Assembly (NCBI GenBank): GCA_947000775.1 | Contig: CAMQGK010000567.1 | Location: 3,409,501-3,473,500 of the forward strand | Length of the DNA: 64,000 nucleotides | Direction of reading: 5' to 3' | From: Pterois miles | Lineage: Eukaryota; Chordata; Actinopteri; Perciformes; Scorpaenidae | Shown here: positions 47,579-61,714 of the stretch, piece by piece | How positions within the stretch are numbered: the first letter of the stretch is position 1 | Layout: each line of letters starts with the position of its first letter | Program-made: the position numbers and the translations under genes | Notes under the pieces: model-generated | What the model was told of the DNA's origin: nothing | What the model saw: only the letters and a program-made list of their open reading frames with translations | Database searches by the model: none

Positions 47579-48637
47579 TTTAAAGGGATAGTTCAGATGT
47601 TTTGAAGTGGGGCTGTATGAGGCACTTATCCATTATCGGTGCATTAACTAGGGCAGATGACAGTTGGCACACCCCCAGTTTGGAGAAGCAGACAAGAGTC
47701 ACCGTGCAGAAACAAAGCGATGTACTGCTGTGGACGGGGCAGCAGCAAATCAGTATCAGTTTAAGTGTATGCTATATTTAGAAGAGTTACACTGCTTTAT
47801 TCAGCCACCAGACTCCATTGAACATCGCTGAACATGGAGGTTGCAGGTCCACCGTTGCCTCAGTTGGTTAATTTTTTTGAGCTATTGTGTGACTTTGGTG
47901 AATCTTTGGTGACCAAATTAAGATTAAGTACAATGAAAACCATCCACAGCAATAGTATACGCTAAGCGAAAGTGCATCGGTAGCGTGACAAAATTCACTG
48001 AGCGAAAGAGACACCCACAGGGTGGGTGGTGGGGCGGTCGATGGGTCCAACAAATTCGCCGTTCGTGTCTTGTGCGTTAAGTATCTCTTACGTTACAATC
48101 AGCTGTTCGTTCATGTGCCACATTCACAACGTAGTCACATTTTCACTGTCCGAATGTAGTAATTTTAAGCCCAACCATGATGTTTTTTCCTAAACCTAAG
48201 TGGTTTTGTTGCCTAAATGTAAGCAAGTATTTTTGTTTGATTCATGACATGAAGCATGCAACCAAAACGTGACATAAAGGGGTCTGACAAATCATCAAAA
48301 TGGGGTTAGGATGGGAAAGATCGAGGCAGTGAAAGACCATCAACTCTTATATTCTACGAGGTAAAATTACTGTTTTTTCAATGAGTCTGGTAGATTGGTG
48401 AGAGCATAGATAATGGCTTCAGTTCCCCATCGGAAACACTGTCTAGCTGTCTCACATACATACACCGGTAAAAATAATATAGCGTATACTTAAACTGACA
48501 TTGATTTTTTTCACGTGGACCTTTCTTTTAGGTGCCTATAATAAGTTTTGCTGCTGCCCCAATCCATAGCAGTACATTGCTTTGCTCCTGTGCTGGTACT
48601 CCAAACTGGGGACCTGTTGGCCAAACTATCCCTTTCA
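47579..48637. mobile_element. Fold-back MITE, third copy
   Basis: Ends AAAGGGATAGTTCAGAT and AACTATCCCTTT are inverted. Internal blocks match the copy at 40982-41886 (GTACTGCTGTGGACGGGGCA, ACACCCCCAGTTTGGAGAAG). The region of about 47920-48330 does not match that copy and may be an extra insertion. Confidence 0.72.
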
Positions 48638-51600
48638 GGATTTATAATTGAACTTTTAATGTAAAAAACAAATCAGACATGTTATGCCTAGAGGGGGATC
48701 TTTAAGTAGCTTAGTTTTGTTTCTTATATCCGAGTTTTTTCAGGTCATTGTTGAGCTATGAAAGCCACCAACAAATTGTGAAAACCTAATGCGTAAGAGC
48801 TCTCTACATGCCTCCGTGTGAATGAATGATGTGGTGTGGGACAAACAAAGAAATGCTGCACCTTTAAATGAAAGAATGCCAGCGATGTGCGGCTGTGCCC
48901 AGGCATTTGGAGCTGGAATGTGGTGGAAAGCTGGTAGCGGTTTATTTTCCCCCTACAGCTTTCCCAGGTGTTACAGGGAAAGGAAAACAACAAAACCACG
49001 GAACAGAAATGGACAGGCCACGAATAAAAAAAAGAGGGTGTAGCTGAAAAGCACTCAAGAGGAGTATGATCAAAAAGCCCCTTTCTAGACATGAGGTCAC
49101 CCATATAGGTTGTCAGGACATGTAAAATAGAGATTTATGGTCCTCACTGCCTTATCAGCTGTCTCCTCCCTCGTCCTAACACAGATTTATGTCTTTTGTA
49201 AGGGCAGGTAGTCAATAATAATCACCTCTTGAACCTGGCAGGGAGTGTTCATTTTGACATACATGCACGCGAATACAGACAGACCAGTTGTTGACCCAGA
49301 GAAAGGGTGTCTGTCTTTAAAAAAACGCTCTGAAATCTCATTTGAGTAGTAGTATAACAGCATGTGTTGAACACATTTCTCTGACACGACTGAATATACA
49401 GCCAGCTCTCTTCTGGTGACTCAGTGGTTGTTGTGTCTGTGCCACTTAAAAACAGTTAAGTTTTACTCATGTTGTGTAACAGGCACTAAGTGACCCTCAT
49501 ACTTATTGATCTAAAACTTAACATGACTCATAGCAACAGCCGAAACTGCAGCAGTCAAACCCCGCTCTGTTCTTTTCAGGCTTGACCCGATGTAACGTCA
49601 AACCAGAGGCTGAGGAGGAGGAGGACGGATCAGCTGTGATGTGGTTCTGTAGCAGGCACCCCCATTACTGTCATCTGTTAAACAGGTGCTTACTTTTACT
49701 CTCACCGCACAATGAAGTTTTCATTTACTTCTTTTTTGTGCCTTTGATAAGTCCCTATCTCCGTCTCTGTTGCTTTCTGTTTCGATGCCTCACCCTCTCT
49801 CTCACATACACAAACAGGCAGCACATGGCCAGCACGAGTGACTCACAGTGGTCTGGTAACAAGTGCCTCTTCTCAGGGAGAGTCCCTCCATGTGTCCTTG
49901 GGATTAGGGCCAATCCCCTCGAGTATATCAGGTGCACTACTTCTCTGGGCAACGTGAGGCTCGTCGGTTCCATTGTCTGTTGGTTTTAATGAAAAGCAGT
50001 GGACAGACATAGTAGTTTGATTGCCTTTGTTGTTCTGGCACAGTTTTGACATGACACTTGTGCATCTAAAAATAATAATATTGAAGTGTATTCTATGAGA
50101 CATTGGGACTCTGGAGGATGCGGCTACTAGGCTGTCTCGCTGACATGGGCTCAGAGACAGTGTACAGAGAGGGTCGACCTGCCCAGAAGCAGCTGGCACT
50201 GTGCCTGCTACACACAAAACACAATATGACTGCCGTATGATAGCACAGACTGGCCACTGAAACATTAATAATGATTTGAACAATGGCCTACTTACTTTGT
50301 TCAAAACTATTGAAAAAGTCACGGCGGTTTCCCACACAGATTACCAATAAATCTAGCACTCATTTAAAGTTAGGGTTGGTAATCTTGAGAAACTAGAAGG
50401 AGTAAACCCGATTTTAAAGATGATCCAACCAAAAAACCCAGGCTAATGTTCCCAGCTATTTTCCAATGAAAGTATCCCAAGAGTCTATAGACATGCTTGT
50501 GTGAGGCTGTAACCACAGACTGTATGTAAGAAGTGGACATAGTCACCATGATGTCACTCATTGATTGGTGGACTGCCATTTTGAAGTCTCAAGTCTGGCA
50601 TTTTGGCCATCGCCATCTTGTTTTGTTGCAACCAGAAATTACACAAGAGAGTGAAACTGGTGGTACAACTGAACACTTAATGAGACAGTTTTTGGTGACC
50701 AAATTTTACGATTGCGCGGACAACTCCCAGACTAGAGAACTCTGTGGTCGTGACCTGTCAATCACAAGGTAGCCACACCCTAAAGTAGCATACAGCAGAG
50801 GCTGATGGGAATGCCATTAGTTTAGCAGGTATTTGGTCATAAACCAAAAATATTAGACATATTACAGTTCAGCTGGTGGGGAACATGACTATCTGTGTCA
50901 AATTATATGGCAATCCAGTAGTTGTTGAGCCATTTCACACAAAGCCACAAAGTTGAACCTCACTGAAGCTCTAGAAGAAAAGTCAAAAGATCACCAAAGT
51001 CCTTAATATTCATCCTCTGGGAACAATGAATGTCTGAGGGAAATTGTGTGCCCTAATTTTCAAGGTATTTTAAGTCAAAAATGTCAACCTGCTGTTGACG
51101 CTACAAGTAAAGTTGGGGGATCACAAAAGTCAGTGGGATTTATCCACTGGGGACCATGACTGACTGTACCAAATGTCATGGAAACTCATCCAGCAGTTGT
51201 TATGATATTTCAGTCTGGACCAAAGTGGTGGTTCAACATTGCCATCCACAGAATAACTTGGCATGAAGTATTACATTTCCAGATTGCTGTGAATCCCAGT
51301 CGTCATTATGATTACCACATGAAAGTATTTGCTAAAAGTTCGACCCTTGATTTAGTTAAGAGACTGAGGGTCTATATAAATAAAACTGACTTGACTTTAC
51401 TATGTTGCACTTTACTGTGATCTGCTGTTTTGTTCACTTTTATGCACCAGTTGTTTGTACTGTACAGTATACTGTGTACAGGCACATCGAGGCCTGCTAA
51501 TTCACGTTTGTTTATTTTACTGCCATGTGACAGGACCAGTTAATCACTGTCATCAGCAGTGAGTACGGTATAATATCTGCAAATATCACCTCTTCAAGTG

Positions 51601-53540
51601 TGGCTTAGAGGTGTATGAATATGGTGTTATTTAGTGGTTGTGAATGCAATAATTATCGTACAGAACTAATAACAGGTTTGAGGCACAGTACTTAAGCCGG
51701 CTCCTCCCAGCACATGTTCGCAAACACAATTCATACACCCACGGTCAGCTGGAACAATAATGGAGTATGCAGTACTCTCCACCTTGTCGTCACAAGCCAG
51801 GTGTATCTTTCCTCTACCCCACCCTGTTTGCCTTTTCAGATACACTCCACACACCCTGTACAAGAATATTGTGTCCTACAGGGGTGCTGCATGTATAACA
51901 GGACTTGGTGGCGTGGTATTGTTAGTGTTGGCTGGCAGGATCGACTGGGTCAGGGTGCGTGGTTAACAAGACTGGGCCTGCCAGAAGGCCTGCTGTCCCA
52001 GTTAAGTGAGCCATCAATGTCAATATCTGCAGAGAATGAATGAAGTTATTGCTAAGTGTCAAATTTGTGTCCAAGTGTTCGTCTGTGGATGAGAGTATTG
52101 TAAGGCAGTCGTTACTAGCCTGGGGTCTGGGCCCCCTTAGGGGGTCACCAAAGATCACAGAGGGTCCACAAAGTTAGATTTGCACATAAATAAAATCATA
52201 ATAACACACTTATTGGAAAATCATGTATCAGTTTTTAACTAACAAAATATTCTGCTTCAATCCATATTTGTTGGCATTTAGCCTTTCAAAAACAACTGCC
52301 ACACACAAAGGGAGGCCTGCACCTGTATTAACAGGGCGGTTAAGCAGCAATCTTGCAAATATTACAGTACATTCATTTAACCACAATAAGACAAAATCTA
52401 TTTCAGCTCTAACACTATTGTAGTACACAAAAAGATCATATTTTGTATCTGTATTCGCTTGGCGTGTCATCACTTTATGCTGAAACTGTTATATTCATTA
52501 AAGACAGTTGACTCATTTAATAAACCGAACTGAAACCTTATTTAAATTTGCAATTTTATTTTAAGGGTGATGACATCAGAAAATATAGAGGGAGTCTCAG
52601 CATTTCTCAGATGCAAGTAGGGGGGGACTTTAGGAATGATAACAGATAACAGGAGCATTGTATTAAGATACATATGAAAAAAATGTCAGACTATGTTATT
52701 GCCACCGATAACAGTGATCTCAGAAGCCACCATTGACCGTTTGCAGGGTGTGAGACCAGATTCTAATGAATTGTCAACACATGCCAAAAAACAGTCAACC
52801 ACACCTTCAGCTTGCACAACTTCCCTCTTCTTTCGGTCTGCACATTCTCAGCAAAACACACCCAAACAAGCTTTCAGTCCCTCGTTCAGCATTCTGCAGC
52901 CAACCTAGCTTAATTGATGCCCTTCCCTGTAACTGCACTAAATTACACAGCTGGGCTTTGAGGGCAGAGAGGGGTTGTCAACAAGTGTGGCCCGAGTGAA
53001 GCTGCAGCCCTTCACCCAGAGTGACACTCCACCTGACTCAGCGCTACACAGGCACTGTTTACTGGACCTGTCCACCACAATCAACACGCCTGAATCTGGC
53101 CTGACTGTAATTCCACAGTTAACCTCGTCGCTCCCGAAGCAGAGGGGAGGCTGGGGGGAGGGGGAGGCTCATATTCCTCCCTCTTTGTCGTGCCTCATCC
53201 ACATCAGAGTGCATCCAATCAGGCACACAGGCTGACACAAGTGCAAACACTTATTCATGCAAACAAAGTGGATGCATTTGCATAAATTAACCTGCTAGAT
53301 TCAATCAACTTCTGTACGTAATGCACGGCAAATTAAATTAAAATTCATTATTCCAATTATAAACAAATGAAAATGGAAGATGTATTTAGGCCTGCGCATA
53401 TTTCACTATATTGCAATTAACCCTGCAGAAAAATTAAACAGAGTGCTCAAATATATATCAAATATCCATGTAAGAGTTGTAATATGTGGTTATTTTTTGG
53501 ATTTAGAAAAACTGCTTTTTTCTCTGTGTTTGTATGTCTG
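48638..53540. other. Gene-free intergenic stretch
   Basis: No exon with credible splice signals or family similarity was found on either strand. About 50860-51250 reads like a fish dispersed repeat (CCAGTAGTTGTTGAG, ATCCTCTGGGAAC, TCCAGCAGTTGTTATGATAT repeated with variation). The remainder is unremarkable. Confidence 0.45.
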
Positions 53541-55605
53541 CATTAGGGCTTTCAAAGTTAATGCGATAACAACACATTAACGCAAATCCTTTTTGCGTTG
53601 CATTCAAGCAACTCTTGAAGATATTGGCATCATATGAATCCACTGGTACCAACCATGTCATACTAGCATGTCGCAAAGGAGGCTAAATAACTGCCAAATT
53701 TTGGCAAGGAAAAACTGGCATGGCCATTTTCAAAGGGGTCCCTTGACCTCTGACTTCCAGATGTGTGAATGAAAATGGGTTCTTTGGGTAGAAGAAGAAG
53801 AAGAAGAAGAAGATCAACTTTTATTAGTCCCACAGTGGGGAAATTCAATTTACACTCTGTTTAACTTATACATGGTACATGCAGACCTGAAACACACATA
53901 CATGCATTAATGGAGAGGTGTCAGAGTGAGGGGGCTGCTCCTGACAAGCGCCCCGAGCAGTTGGGGGTTTGGTGCCTTGCTCAGGGGCACCTCGGCAGTG
54001 CCCAAGAGGTAAACTGGCACCTCTCCAGCTACCAGTTCAAACTCAGTTTTTGGTCCATGTCGGGACTTGAACCGGTGACCCTCCGGTTCCCAAACCAACT
54101 CCCTACAGACTGAGCTACTGCCGCCCCCGGGTACCCTCAAGTCTCTCCTTTACAGACATGCCCACTTTATGATAATCACATGCAGTTTGGGGAAAGTCAG
54201 TCAAGTCAGCGCACTGACACTGACAGCTATTGTTGCATGTTGGGCTTCAGTTTGCAATGTTATGATTAGAGTATATTTTTATGCTAAATGCATCACTTAT
54301 GAGGGTTTTTTGGACAATTTTTCAAGTTGTACTTTACAACCATGCCTGGCTGAAATGTCATCATTTTATCCTGTTAGACATTTGTGTGAAATTTGTCACA
54401 ACCGTCAGGTCTTAGGTCATGTTATTTTGTCTTATTCATTTTTCTTGTGCACTTCCTGTTTTATTTTGGACTTCCTGCCCTTGTGTTTCCCGCTCCCTGG
54501 CTGATTGACACGTCACTGACCTACTTTTCATTGTCGCTCACCTGTGTCTGAGTGTCAACCCCGCCCCTGATTGTGTCCGCCAGTCTCCTCAGTCGCTCCC
54601 CTCACTAGTCTAATAATTTGTGTCTTCCCTTCCTTCTGTGCCAGTTCGTCTTTGTCCCTAGTGAGAAGTGTTCCAGCCTTATTTCCTTGTGTATGATTCC
54701 TCTTGCCTTTTTTGAACCTCTGCCTGTTTTTGACCTCACTCTGCCTTATGTTTTTGGATTTGTTTGCTCGCCTGACTCTGACCTCTTGTGTACCGAACCA
54801 TATTGAAGATTAAAGACGCTGATTGTTTTGAAGCTATCTTTTCTCTGAGTCGTGCAATTGGGTCCAGAACAGTTCTGTATCCCAGTCATGGCAAAATTGT
54901 CATGATAAGCATGATAAGCAAGAATTCTTACTTTATGGCCAAAATGTGCTTTGTGAATTCACAGTGACCTTTGACTCTAAGTGGATGTTGATGCCAAATT
55001 TTTGAGTAACTCCCTCAAGGCGTTCCTGAGATATCGTGTTCATGTGAATGGGACAGACGGACAGCACGGAGGCATAAAAATGAACTGAAGACTCTAAATC
55101 GCTCACATAGCAGGGCAGTCCAACACAACAACTGAGCATTTTGCAATAAAAGCAACACATTTGGCACAGATGTAGGTTTATGTGTTATGGAAATATATAG
55201 ATATCGAGCCTGAGCGCCTTGGAAGCCTTTTTTCAAAATGGCTGTTAAACTGGCATTAAATACTCCAAAGTGTTGAAGAAAACTGATTTAGTGAGACATG
55301 TTTTTTCATTCATACATGGGGGGGCTGACATTTGGTGTAGGCCGGGTACACCCTGGACAGGTCGCCAGACCAACAACCATCTAACCCTCTTGCTGTGAGG
55401 CAGCAATATTAACCACTGGAAAATATATACATACATTAACATAAAGCATATCTGTCCACTCCCATGTTGATAAGAGTATTAAATACTTGACAAATTTCCC
55501 TTTATGGTACATTTTGAATAGAAAAAAAGTGTGATTAACTAACTACGGACAGTCATCCTCATCCCAATTAATCTCGGTTAAGTGTTTTAACTGATTGATA
55601 TGACC
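53541..55605. mobile_element. Nested repeat cluster: hAT-like MITE broken by a SINE and other repeats
   Basis: The outer element is the family of 39596-40211: its start lies at about 53546 (AGGGCTTTCAAAGTTAATG) and its last part at about 55420-55605 (CCACTCCCATGTTGATAAGA, GTATTAAATACTTGAC). Inside lie the SINE at 53791-54128; a stretch of about 54380-54900 that resembles a solo LTR or similar fish repeat; a dispersed-repeat fragment at about 54930-55070, shared with 31880-32070; and a fragment at about 55318-55395 like the repeat at 61388-61714. Confidence 0.65.
53791..54128 (-). mobile_element. tRNA-derived SINE
   Basis: On the minus strand it starts GGGGGCGGCAGTAGCTCAG. It has an A box (TAGCTCAGTCTGTAGG, 54102-54117) and a B box (GGTTCAAGTCCCG, 54061-54073), then a unique body. 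It ends in a (CTT)n tail (53791-53812). The 5-bp direct repeat GGGTA flanks it (53786-53790 and 54129-54133). Confidence 0.88.
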
Positions 55606-58600
55606 TGTCTGCATGTGTGCACTGTGCTGGTTGCCCACTTGTTGCACCCATCTGTCTTTAGCACTGTCAGCACAAAGCTAATGTGGACTGTCCAACTGAG
55701 ACTGATCCATTCAGACAGCCACCTACAGTGACTGATTTGGACATTGATGGAAGGGCCGCTCCGCTGACTGACACGCCATGAGGTGCAGCCGGCTGATGAC
55801 CTGAAAGAGTGAAAGCTGCTGACCCCACATGTTGTCTCATTTCTTAAGGATCCATCACCAGGGTTAAACTTGCACTGAGCTTGTCATGTCTCTGATCTCC
55901 ATTAAGCAAAACCCCGACGGTGATTGAGAAGCTGAGTCGGACTCTGAGCCCAAACTCAAAGCCCTTTGAAGGTGCGATGGTTATGACAAGGTCAACACAC
56001 AGTAAAAGGTGTTGTTGCTACAAAGACATACACAAAGAAGAAGTGATAGCACCTGTGGTCTGGGAGATAATTACAGGAGAGGTTCAGTTTGAAAGGTGTT
56101 TGAAAAGGGAGTTGTCATGCAGGATTAGAGCCTTGTTGAAGCGATAACTCCCATGACCTTTGAACTCCTGTTGTAAGGTCAGCATGAATTCCTCCCAGCA
56201 CAACGCCTGCAGCGCTGCTCACTGTAACCACAGAGAGCTGGATGATCTCACTCCCACTCCCACTCCCAGCTCACAATTCATTTCTTCACTGATGACATTT
56301 TAAGGTGATAAATTAAGTGAAGTTCAAAAGTTCAAAATAAGAGTCAAAGATTTATTTCAACTATTTACTTATTTTTGTTTGGTGTCGACACGCCTGCATC
56401 TGGCCTGTCTGAGCATATTAAGGTAGTTTTCAAAACAGTTATTAACATTTACAAAATCATTAACGTGCCAACATCTGACGCGCCGTGTCACTGAACCTGA
56501 ACCAGCGTTTTCCATAGTAATGCTACGCTAATCCTCTCTCCTAGAGTGACTGTATTAAAAAAGTCCATTAAAAAATGTGTGAACACTACCTATTACAGCT
56601 CAAACGGGATAATGTGGTCATAGCTCGGCCTTCTACGATGGAGGGATGGGAGGACGACCTGAAAAAGTGGCCTCAGATAACCTACAATAGCACATTTGGC
56701 CACGTTATTTACACCGTTGCTACAGACGGTGAAGCGATGAACAATCTGAAAAGCTACTTCTACACAGATAATCATACTTAAACTATTTTTAGTCTAATAT
56801 CACCCTGCACTTTGTGCCATGAACATTTTAAACTGTATAGAAAATAGTGACAGTAACTGGCTGTCATTAAACCAAAGCTACAATGCTGTGTCCTCCCGAC
56901 ACATGAAATCACCTGATGGTACTGCTGGCAGTCCTTTTAAGGACCCGACATCTCTTCTCCTTTGCTCTTTCATGGTGAAACTAATGTGGGCTACATTAAC
57001 TATACTCTGTACACGTACAGATGACATAATACTTCTGGTTTGTGTTCTCTTCAGTTCCCCCTCTTTTATTCCTGACCATACAAGAGACCACCACCAGGTT
57101 TCAGTCATTTTGTGAGGTGCACCCACAGCGCCTGGAGGGGAAGCTCCAGTCCTGACTGCAGCTGGAGAGAGGAGATGACTAGAGCAGTGAAAATGTACAT
57201 TTCAACATAATTGATGCTTCTCACAGCACTGTAGTCTGTATGAAATGATAACTATGCAATCACAAGTTGTTAAATATATTACTCTTTGTTGAATAAATGC
57301 TTTCAAATTGGGATTTTTAACATCAATGGTGCGTACTGACTGCTTGACGTTTAGTACAACAACTAAATATTTTGATTTTCATTAATATTTATTATTTTAA
57401 ATGTCCATTAATTGCTGTTAAAATCATGTAATGCGCTCTGTATGGAACACCGTTGGTCTCCTGTATGGGACAGCGTAAAGTTTAATGATCTTCTGTACAC
57501 AGGTGGAGGCATTGCTGCCCCACTTTTCTCAAAAACTACTGGTCCAAAGTCAAAGTGTAGTCTGCGTAATGGATATTCCCCCCAGAGAATGAGCGCACAG
57601 ACTTGCTTGTAACAACAGGAGTCCTCCTGGCGTGGCGCTTAAGGGCAAAAAGTGTACATGCATCATATCAGAGTTTCGCAATTACATTTTAGAAAATGCT
57701 AATTTAATGTTAGTTAGATATTTGTTAAAAATAAAGGATTTTATAGGATGAAGGCGAATTACTTTTAAAAAGAAGCGCTGTTGGTGGTTATCCACTAAGG
57801 TTGACTAAATTATGATAATTTCTATATAATTATTTGTACAGTAACATCCCCGAGAATAAGGTGGATACGCAAAACAAAACAGGCTTTATAGAGCCCCAAT
57901 GGTTCAATATTAAAATAATTCAACATTTCAAGAAATTATTAAAATGAAAAATATCATAATTAAATGTTATTTCATCATTCTTTATCATAATAACATTTTT
58001 ATTGGCTTTCAATTAATTGAATTAGAGTCATTATTATTTTACAATGATATTTTAAGTCAGTTTTAATTCTAAAATTGCATTTTTACCCCCTCATTTTTCA
58101 CAATGATCCATATTATTAAATAATGTTGACAAGGTTACAATTGTTAATTACCTAATTATTTATTTAATTTTATTTTTTTGCCTTTTTTTCTTTTTTTTCT
58201 TTATTTAATAGTGAAAATTATCATTACAGTGGGATTTGTATATTTTTTTTCTTTAAAATTTTTTGGGGGGGATTTTTGCCTTTATTTGATAATGAAAAAA
58301 ATGTTATTCATGAAAGAGGCAGAACAGTATATAGCAAAGAGCCTCAGATCAGATCCGGAGCCTTGATGCATGGGGTGCTGCTCTACTGGGGTACCCCAGA
58401 TTTTGAGTTTTGAGCATCAGAGTGAAGACCCAGTTTGAGGGACCACTGAGAAAGAGTCGCTCTTTACAGAGACGTGTGTCTTCTTCCATCCTTAGATCCA
58501 GCATTGATGGCAACTGAATTAACCGGCCAATGTTAGCCTCTGCTGTTATCACAACCCTGTCTATCTAGTTAGCCAGTTTGGTAGGTAGCCATGGAAATTA

Positions 58601-60060
58601 AATTATTAAATATCTACTTTCTTTGCACTGTTTATCTACATCAGCAGCTATATGCTGATTCATGATTACGTTGACATTGCTGTTGCTCTGGCTAACAGAT
58701 GCTAACTGGCTAAATACTATAGCAGTTTTTGAGCTTGCTTGCTTAAAAGGACAAAACCACTGTCATGAAAAGTGACAGTGTGAAATAAAAAGTGACATGA
58801 AATGAAAGTGTCATTGGTAAAAGTGTCATTATGAGATAAAAAGAGACATACCACATCACACGCACCCTAAAGACAGGATCTGCCCTGACAGGAAGGTGTA
58901 TGACACCATGATGACATCACATGAAACAGCTGTGGGGAAACAAAACATCAGCTAAACAGAAAGGACCCTAGACAAGAAACTGAATGAACAGCGGCAACAT
59001 CGGCTGTCTGTGAGCACCAGACCAAATCAGCTGCATGGGTCAAAAGGTCAAAGGTCACCGGGAGTCTGTGGACAGCCAGAGGAAGATCGAGAAGGTCATC
59101 CACGTCTGACTCCAAAGACCGTCTTCATACAACCGCTCGTTATCACGTCACAGTTTCATTCACTGATACTGTCTGAACATCACACGTCTGGACTACATTG
59201 CTGAGGTGTTTCTTTTATTGTGTCCCACTCTTGCACAAAACATGGCCTACACACTAGTCCCGTGTAGATTAAACGCCATGAAATCACCATTTAAATATTT
59301 TGTAAATGTTTTTCCTCAAGGCCTCCAGGAATGAAAAAGAAAATACAGAAAGCCAAAGAAAACAGCTTATGAACAATGCGGTCTATTAAAATCTCTTTAG
59401 GAAACAAAAAACTAAGCAGCTCATTTCGAATTGATCCTCTAACTCCTTTTAGATTAACAGTGAACTCATTTGGCAGCTGGTAAATCCCGACCCCACCAAC
59501 ATAAATCACTGGTATAAAAGGCCTGGTTATGATGCAGAACAAAGGCTTATCTGTTTCACATGCCCCCCCCCCTAAGTACTGCTAACAAACTTTCAAATGT
59601 CCGCCTGACATAATTAGAGCCGTTCGCTGAGTTGGCCCCCACGGAGAGGGGATGAAACAATCCCACAGACAAACATTAACCTAGGCCCTGACCCTGCAGC
59701 TTGTCAAGAAGATGAACGTCTGAGACTGGAGAGAGAGAGAGAGAGAGAAAAACAGCATTCCATTTCCCGTAAACCAGGAAGGGGGGAGGGAGGGGGATTT
59801 TGGGAAGTTTGGTGAGTCATCACTTTTTCTTTTATACCGTCGCTCCCCCCTTTTGGCACTGCGACGGCGAGCTTGAATACCTCCACGGCAGATTGCCCCG
59901 TCACGCTTTCAACGGGCCCTCTTGAGTTGTGACAAGCACCTCGCATTGAACTGCCAGAGTCGCAGCTGTCTGCGCGGCTGTCACCATCATAAGCTCTCTT
60001 TGTTGGCACGCACGGATCCCTCACTTTGAAACCCGAGCAGATAACAAGTTAAGACTTAAA
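55606..60060. other. Gene-free intergenic stretch
   Basis: No supported exon. 57650-58300 is very AT-rich with T-runs. 59830-60010 is locally GC-rich and could be a conserved non-coding element, but this cannot be tested here. No tRNA or structured RNA gene is seen. Confidence 0.4.
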
Positions 60061-60063
60061 CAG

Positions 60064-60066
<3 letters not shown>

Positions 60067-60099
<33 letters not shown>
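60067..60099. repeat. Poly(A) run of 33
   Basis: Uninterrupted A homopolymer, a likely slippage or assembly-error site. No retroposed gene was found immediately upstream. Confidence 0.95.
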
Positions 60100-60101
<2 letters not shown>

Positions 60102-60608
60102 AAGACGCATGCAGCGACTTGAACCGCTGCTGGCTCAGATCCTCCGTTTGTCACTCAGGTTTGTTCTTGTGAGCGTGTTGAGCAGCTTCTGTGATCAGGT
60201 CAAATACAGTGGGTGAGATGAGTCAGTGGATATCTGCTACCACGCTGAGAATTTATTACTTGCTAACTCCATCTCGTGTGACAATAACATGCTGACGAAT
60301 GCCCGTAAAATGATGACAGTGCTCAAATATAGGAGCTTTTACAGCAAGTTTTTAGGAGCACCCCATAATGGAAAGTGCTTCAATTCTCACAGGGAAAACC
60401 GCAGATTTTATTGCTTTACTTTCTTCTCCTATTTTCATGTCAGCTCTTTTGTGTGACCACTCATAGCACTCTGTTCCACTAACTGATCCTCATCAACATC
60501 ATCTTGTGGTTAGGGACTCTCCCCAACGGGCCCCCCTGCACGCCACACAATAACACCCTCAAACCTTCTGTTAGGGGTCATTTAGCTCCAGGGACCCACT
60601 GTTTGGTG

Positions 60609-60610
<2 letters not shown>

Positions 60611-60647
<37 letters not shown>
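60611..60647. repeat. (AC)n microsatellite
   Basis: Perfect dinucleotide run of about 18 units in intergenic DNA. Confidence 0.96.
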
Positions 60648-60649
<2 letters not shown>

Positions 60650-60844
60650 ATATTTATCACTCTTTAATGACAGACTCTACAAAGGATGATGTCACCGGCC
60701 GCAACACAACAACGCTCAACAAAAGGCCGGCTCCCTCTCCTCTCAGTTTGACCGCAGTGACCTCACTTGATTGATAGGCCTCAGTCTTAACTGGGCTCTT
60801 TGTGCTAGCGCAGCCGTCGCGGTATGTGGCACAAGAGGCCTCCA

Positions 60845-60873
<29 letters not shown>
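60845..60873. repeat. (CTG)n trinucleotide repeat
   Basis: About nine to ten CTG/TGC units. The frames through it encode poly-Leu/Cys/Ala or poly-Ser with no gene context. Confidence 0.93.
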
Positions 60874-60876
<3 letters not shown>

Positions 60877-61387
60877 ATGACTAAGGGTGAGTAATCAAAA
60901 CACTTGCAGGCCTGCTTCACAAAGATGGTTGTTACCATTAAAACGTCGCCGAGCACTTGATATAAGGCAGTGTTTGCTCTTGCGGAGGAGCGTCTCTCGC
61001 CCTCGTCGGCTGCGGTGGACGGTCAGCGTGCTCGCGTCGTTTCTGTGCACAGTTAGTTTAAAGCGGTACATGCACACAGTCAAAATATGCGGCTTGGAAT
61101 ATTTATGTGTGTGCTCCATGTTGGCTACTAGTTTGGATGTGACACAGAGGCCTTGTCGGCTCTGTGTCACCTGTCAGGCTCCATTTGTAGATGTGCCAGT
61201 TGTTGTCGGGAGGCGTTTGTCCGTCATCAGTCATAAACACGCATTGTATTCATAACAGCAGCATGGTGCCCTTCTTTATACCTCTCCCCGCTTCAGCCAG
61301 TGTATGTGCTTCATTGACTTTACAATAAACAGACACAAAAATCCCCACTGCACACAAATCCAGTCAAAACAACATCAGTTTTCTCAT

Positions 61388-61714
61388 CACTGAAAGTCCA
61401 TCCATCCGTCCATCCATCGTCAACGGCTTATCCCGTTAGGGGTCGCAGGGGGGCTGGAGCCGATCCCAGCTGGCATTGGGCGAAGGCAGGGTTCACCCTG
61501 GACAGGTCACCAGTCCATCGCAGGGCACATAGAGACAGACAACATATAGACAGACAACCATTCATGCTCGTATCCACACCTACGAGCAATTTAGAGTCAT
61601 CAATTAACCTAAACAGCATGTCTTTGGACTGTGGGAAGAAGCCGGAGTACCCGGAGAAAACCCATGCTTACATGGACGCCGGATTCGAACCTGCAACCCT
61701 CTTGCTGTGAGGCA
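61388..61714 (+). repeat. Common teleost dispersed repeat, longest copy here
   Basis: Begins CATCCATCCGTCCATCCATC and runs through GGGGCTGGAGCCGATCCCAG, CACACCTACGAGCAATTTAG and GGATTCGAACCTGCAACCCT. The last part resembles a tRNA B box (GATTCGAACC), but no A box is placed suitably, so it is not called a SINE. Shares text with 33878-34058 and, inverted, with about 45060-45226. Confidence 0.72.

Noticed and set aside
60846..60956. Coding exon with a poly-Ser or poly-Leu run
   Set aside because: The run is a plain CTG repeat, and no splice sites or conserved flanking residues support an exon.
61388..61714. A tRNA gene or SINE suggested by GGATTCGAACC
   Set aside because: There is no matching A box, no cloverleaf and no 3' tail; it matches another dispersed repeat in the window.
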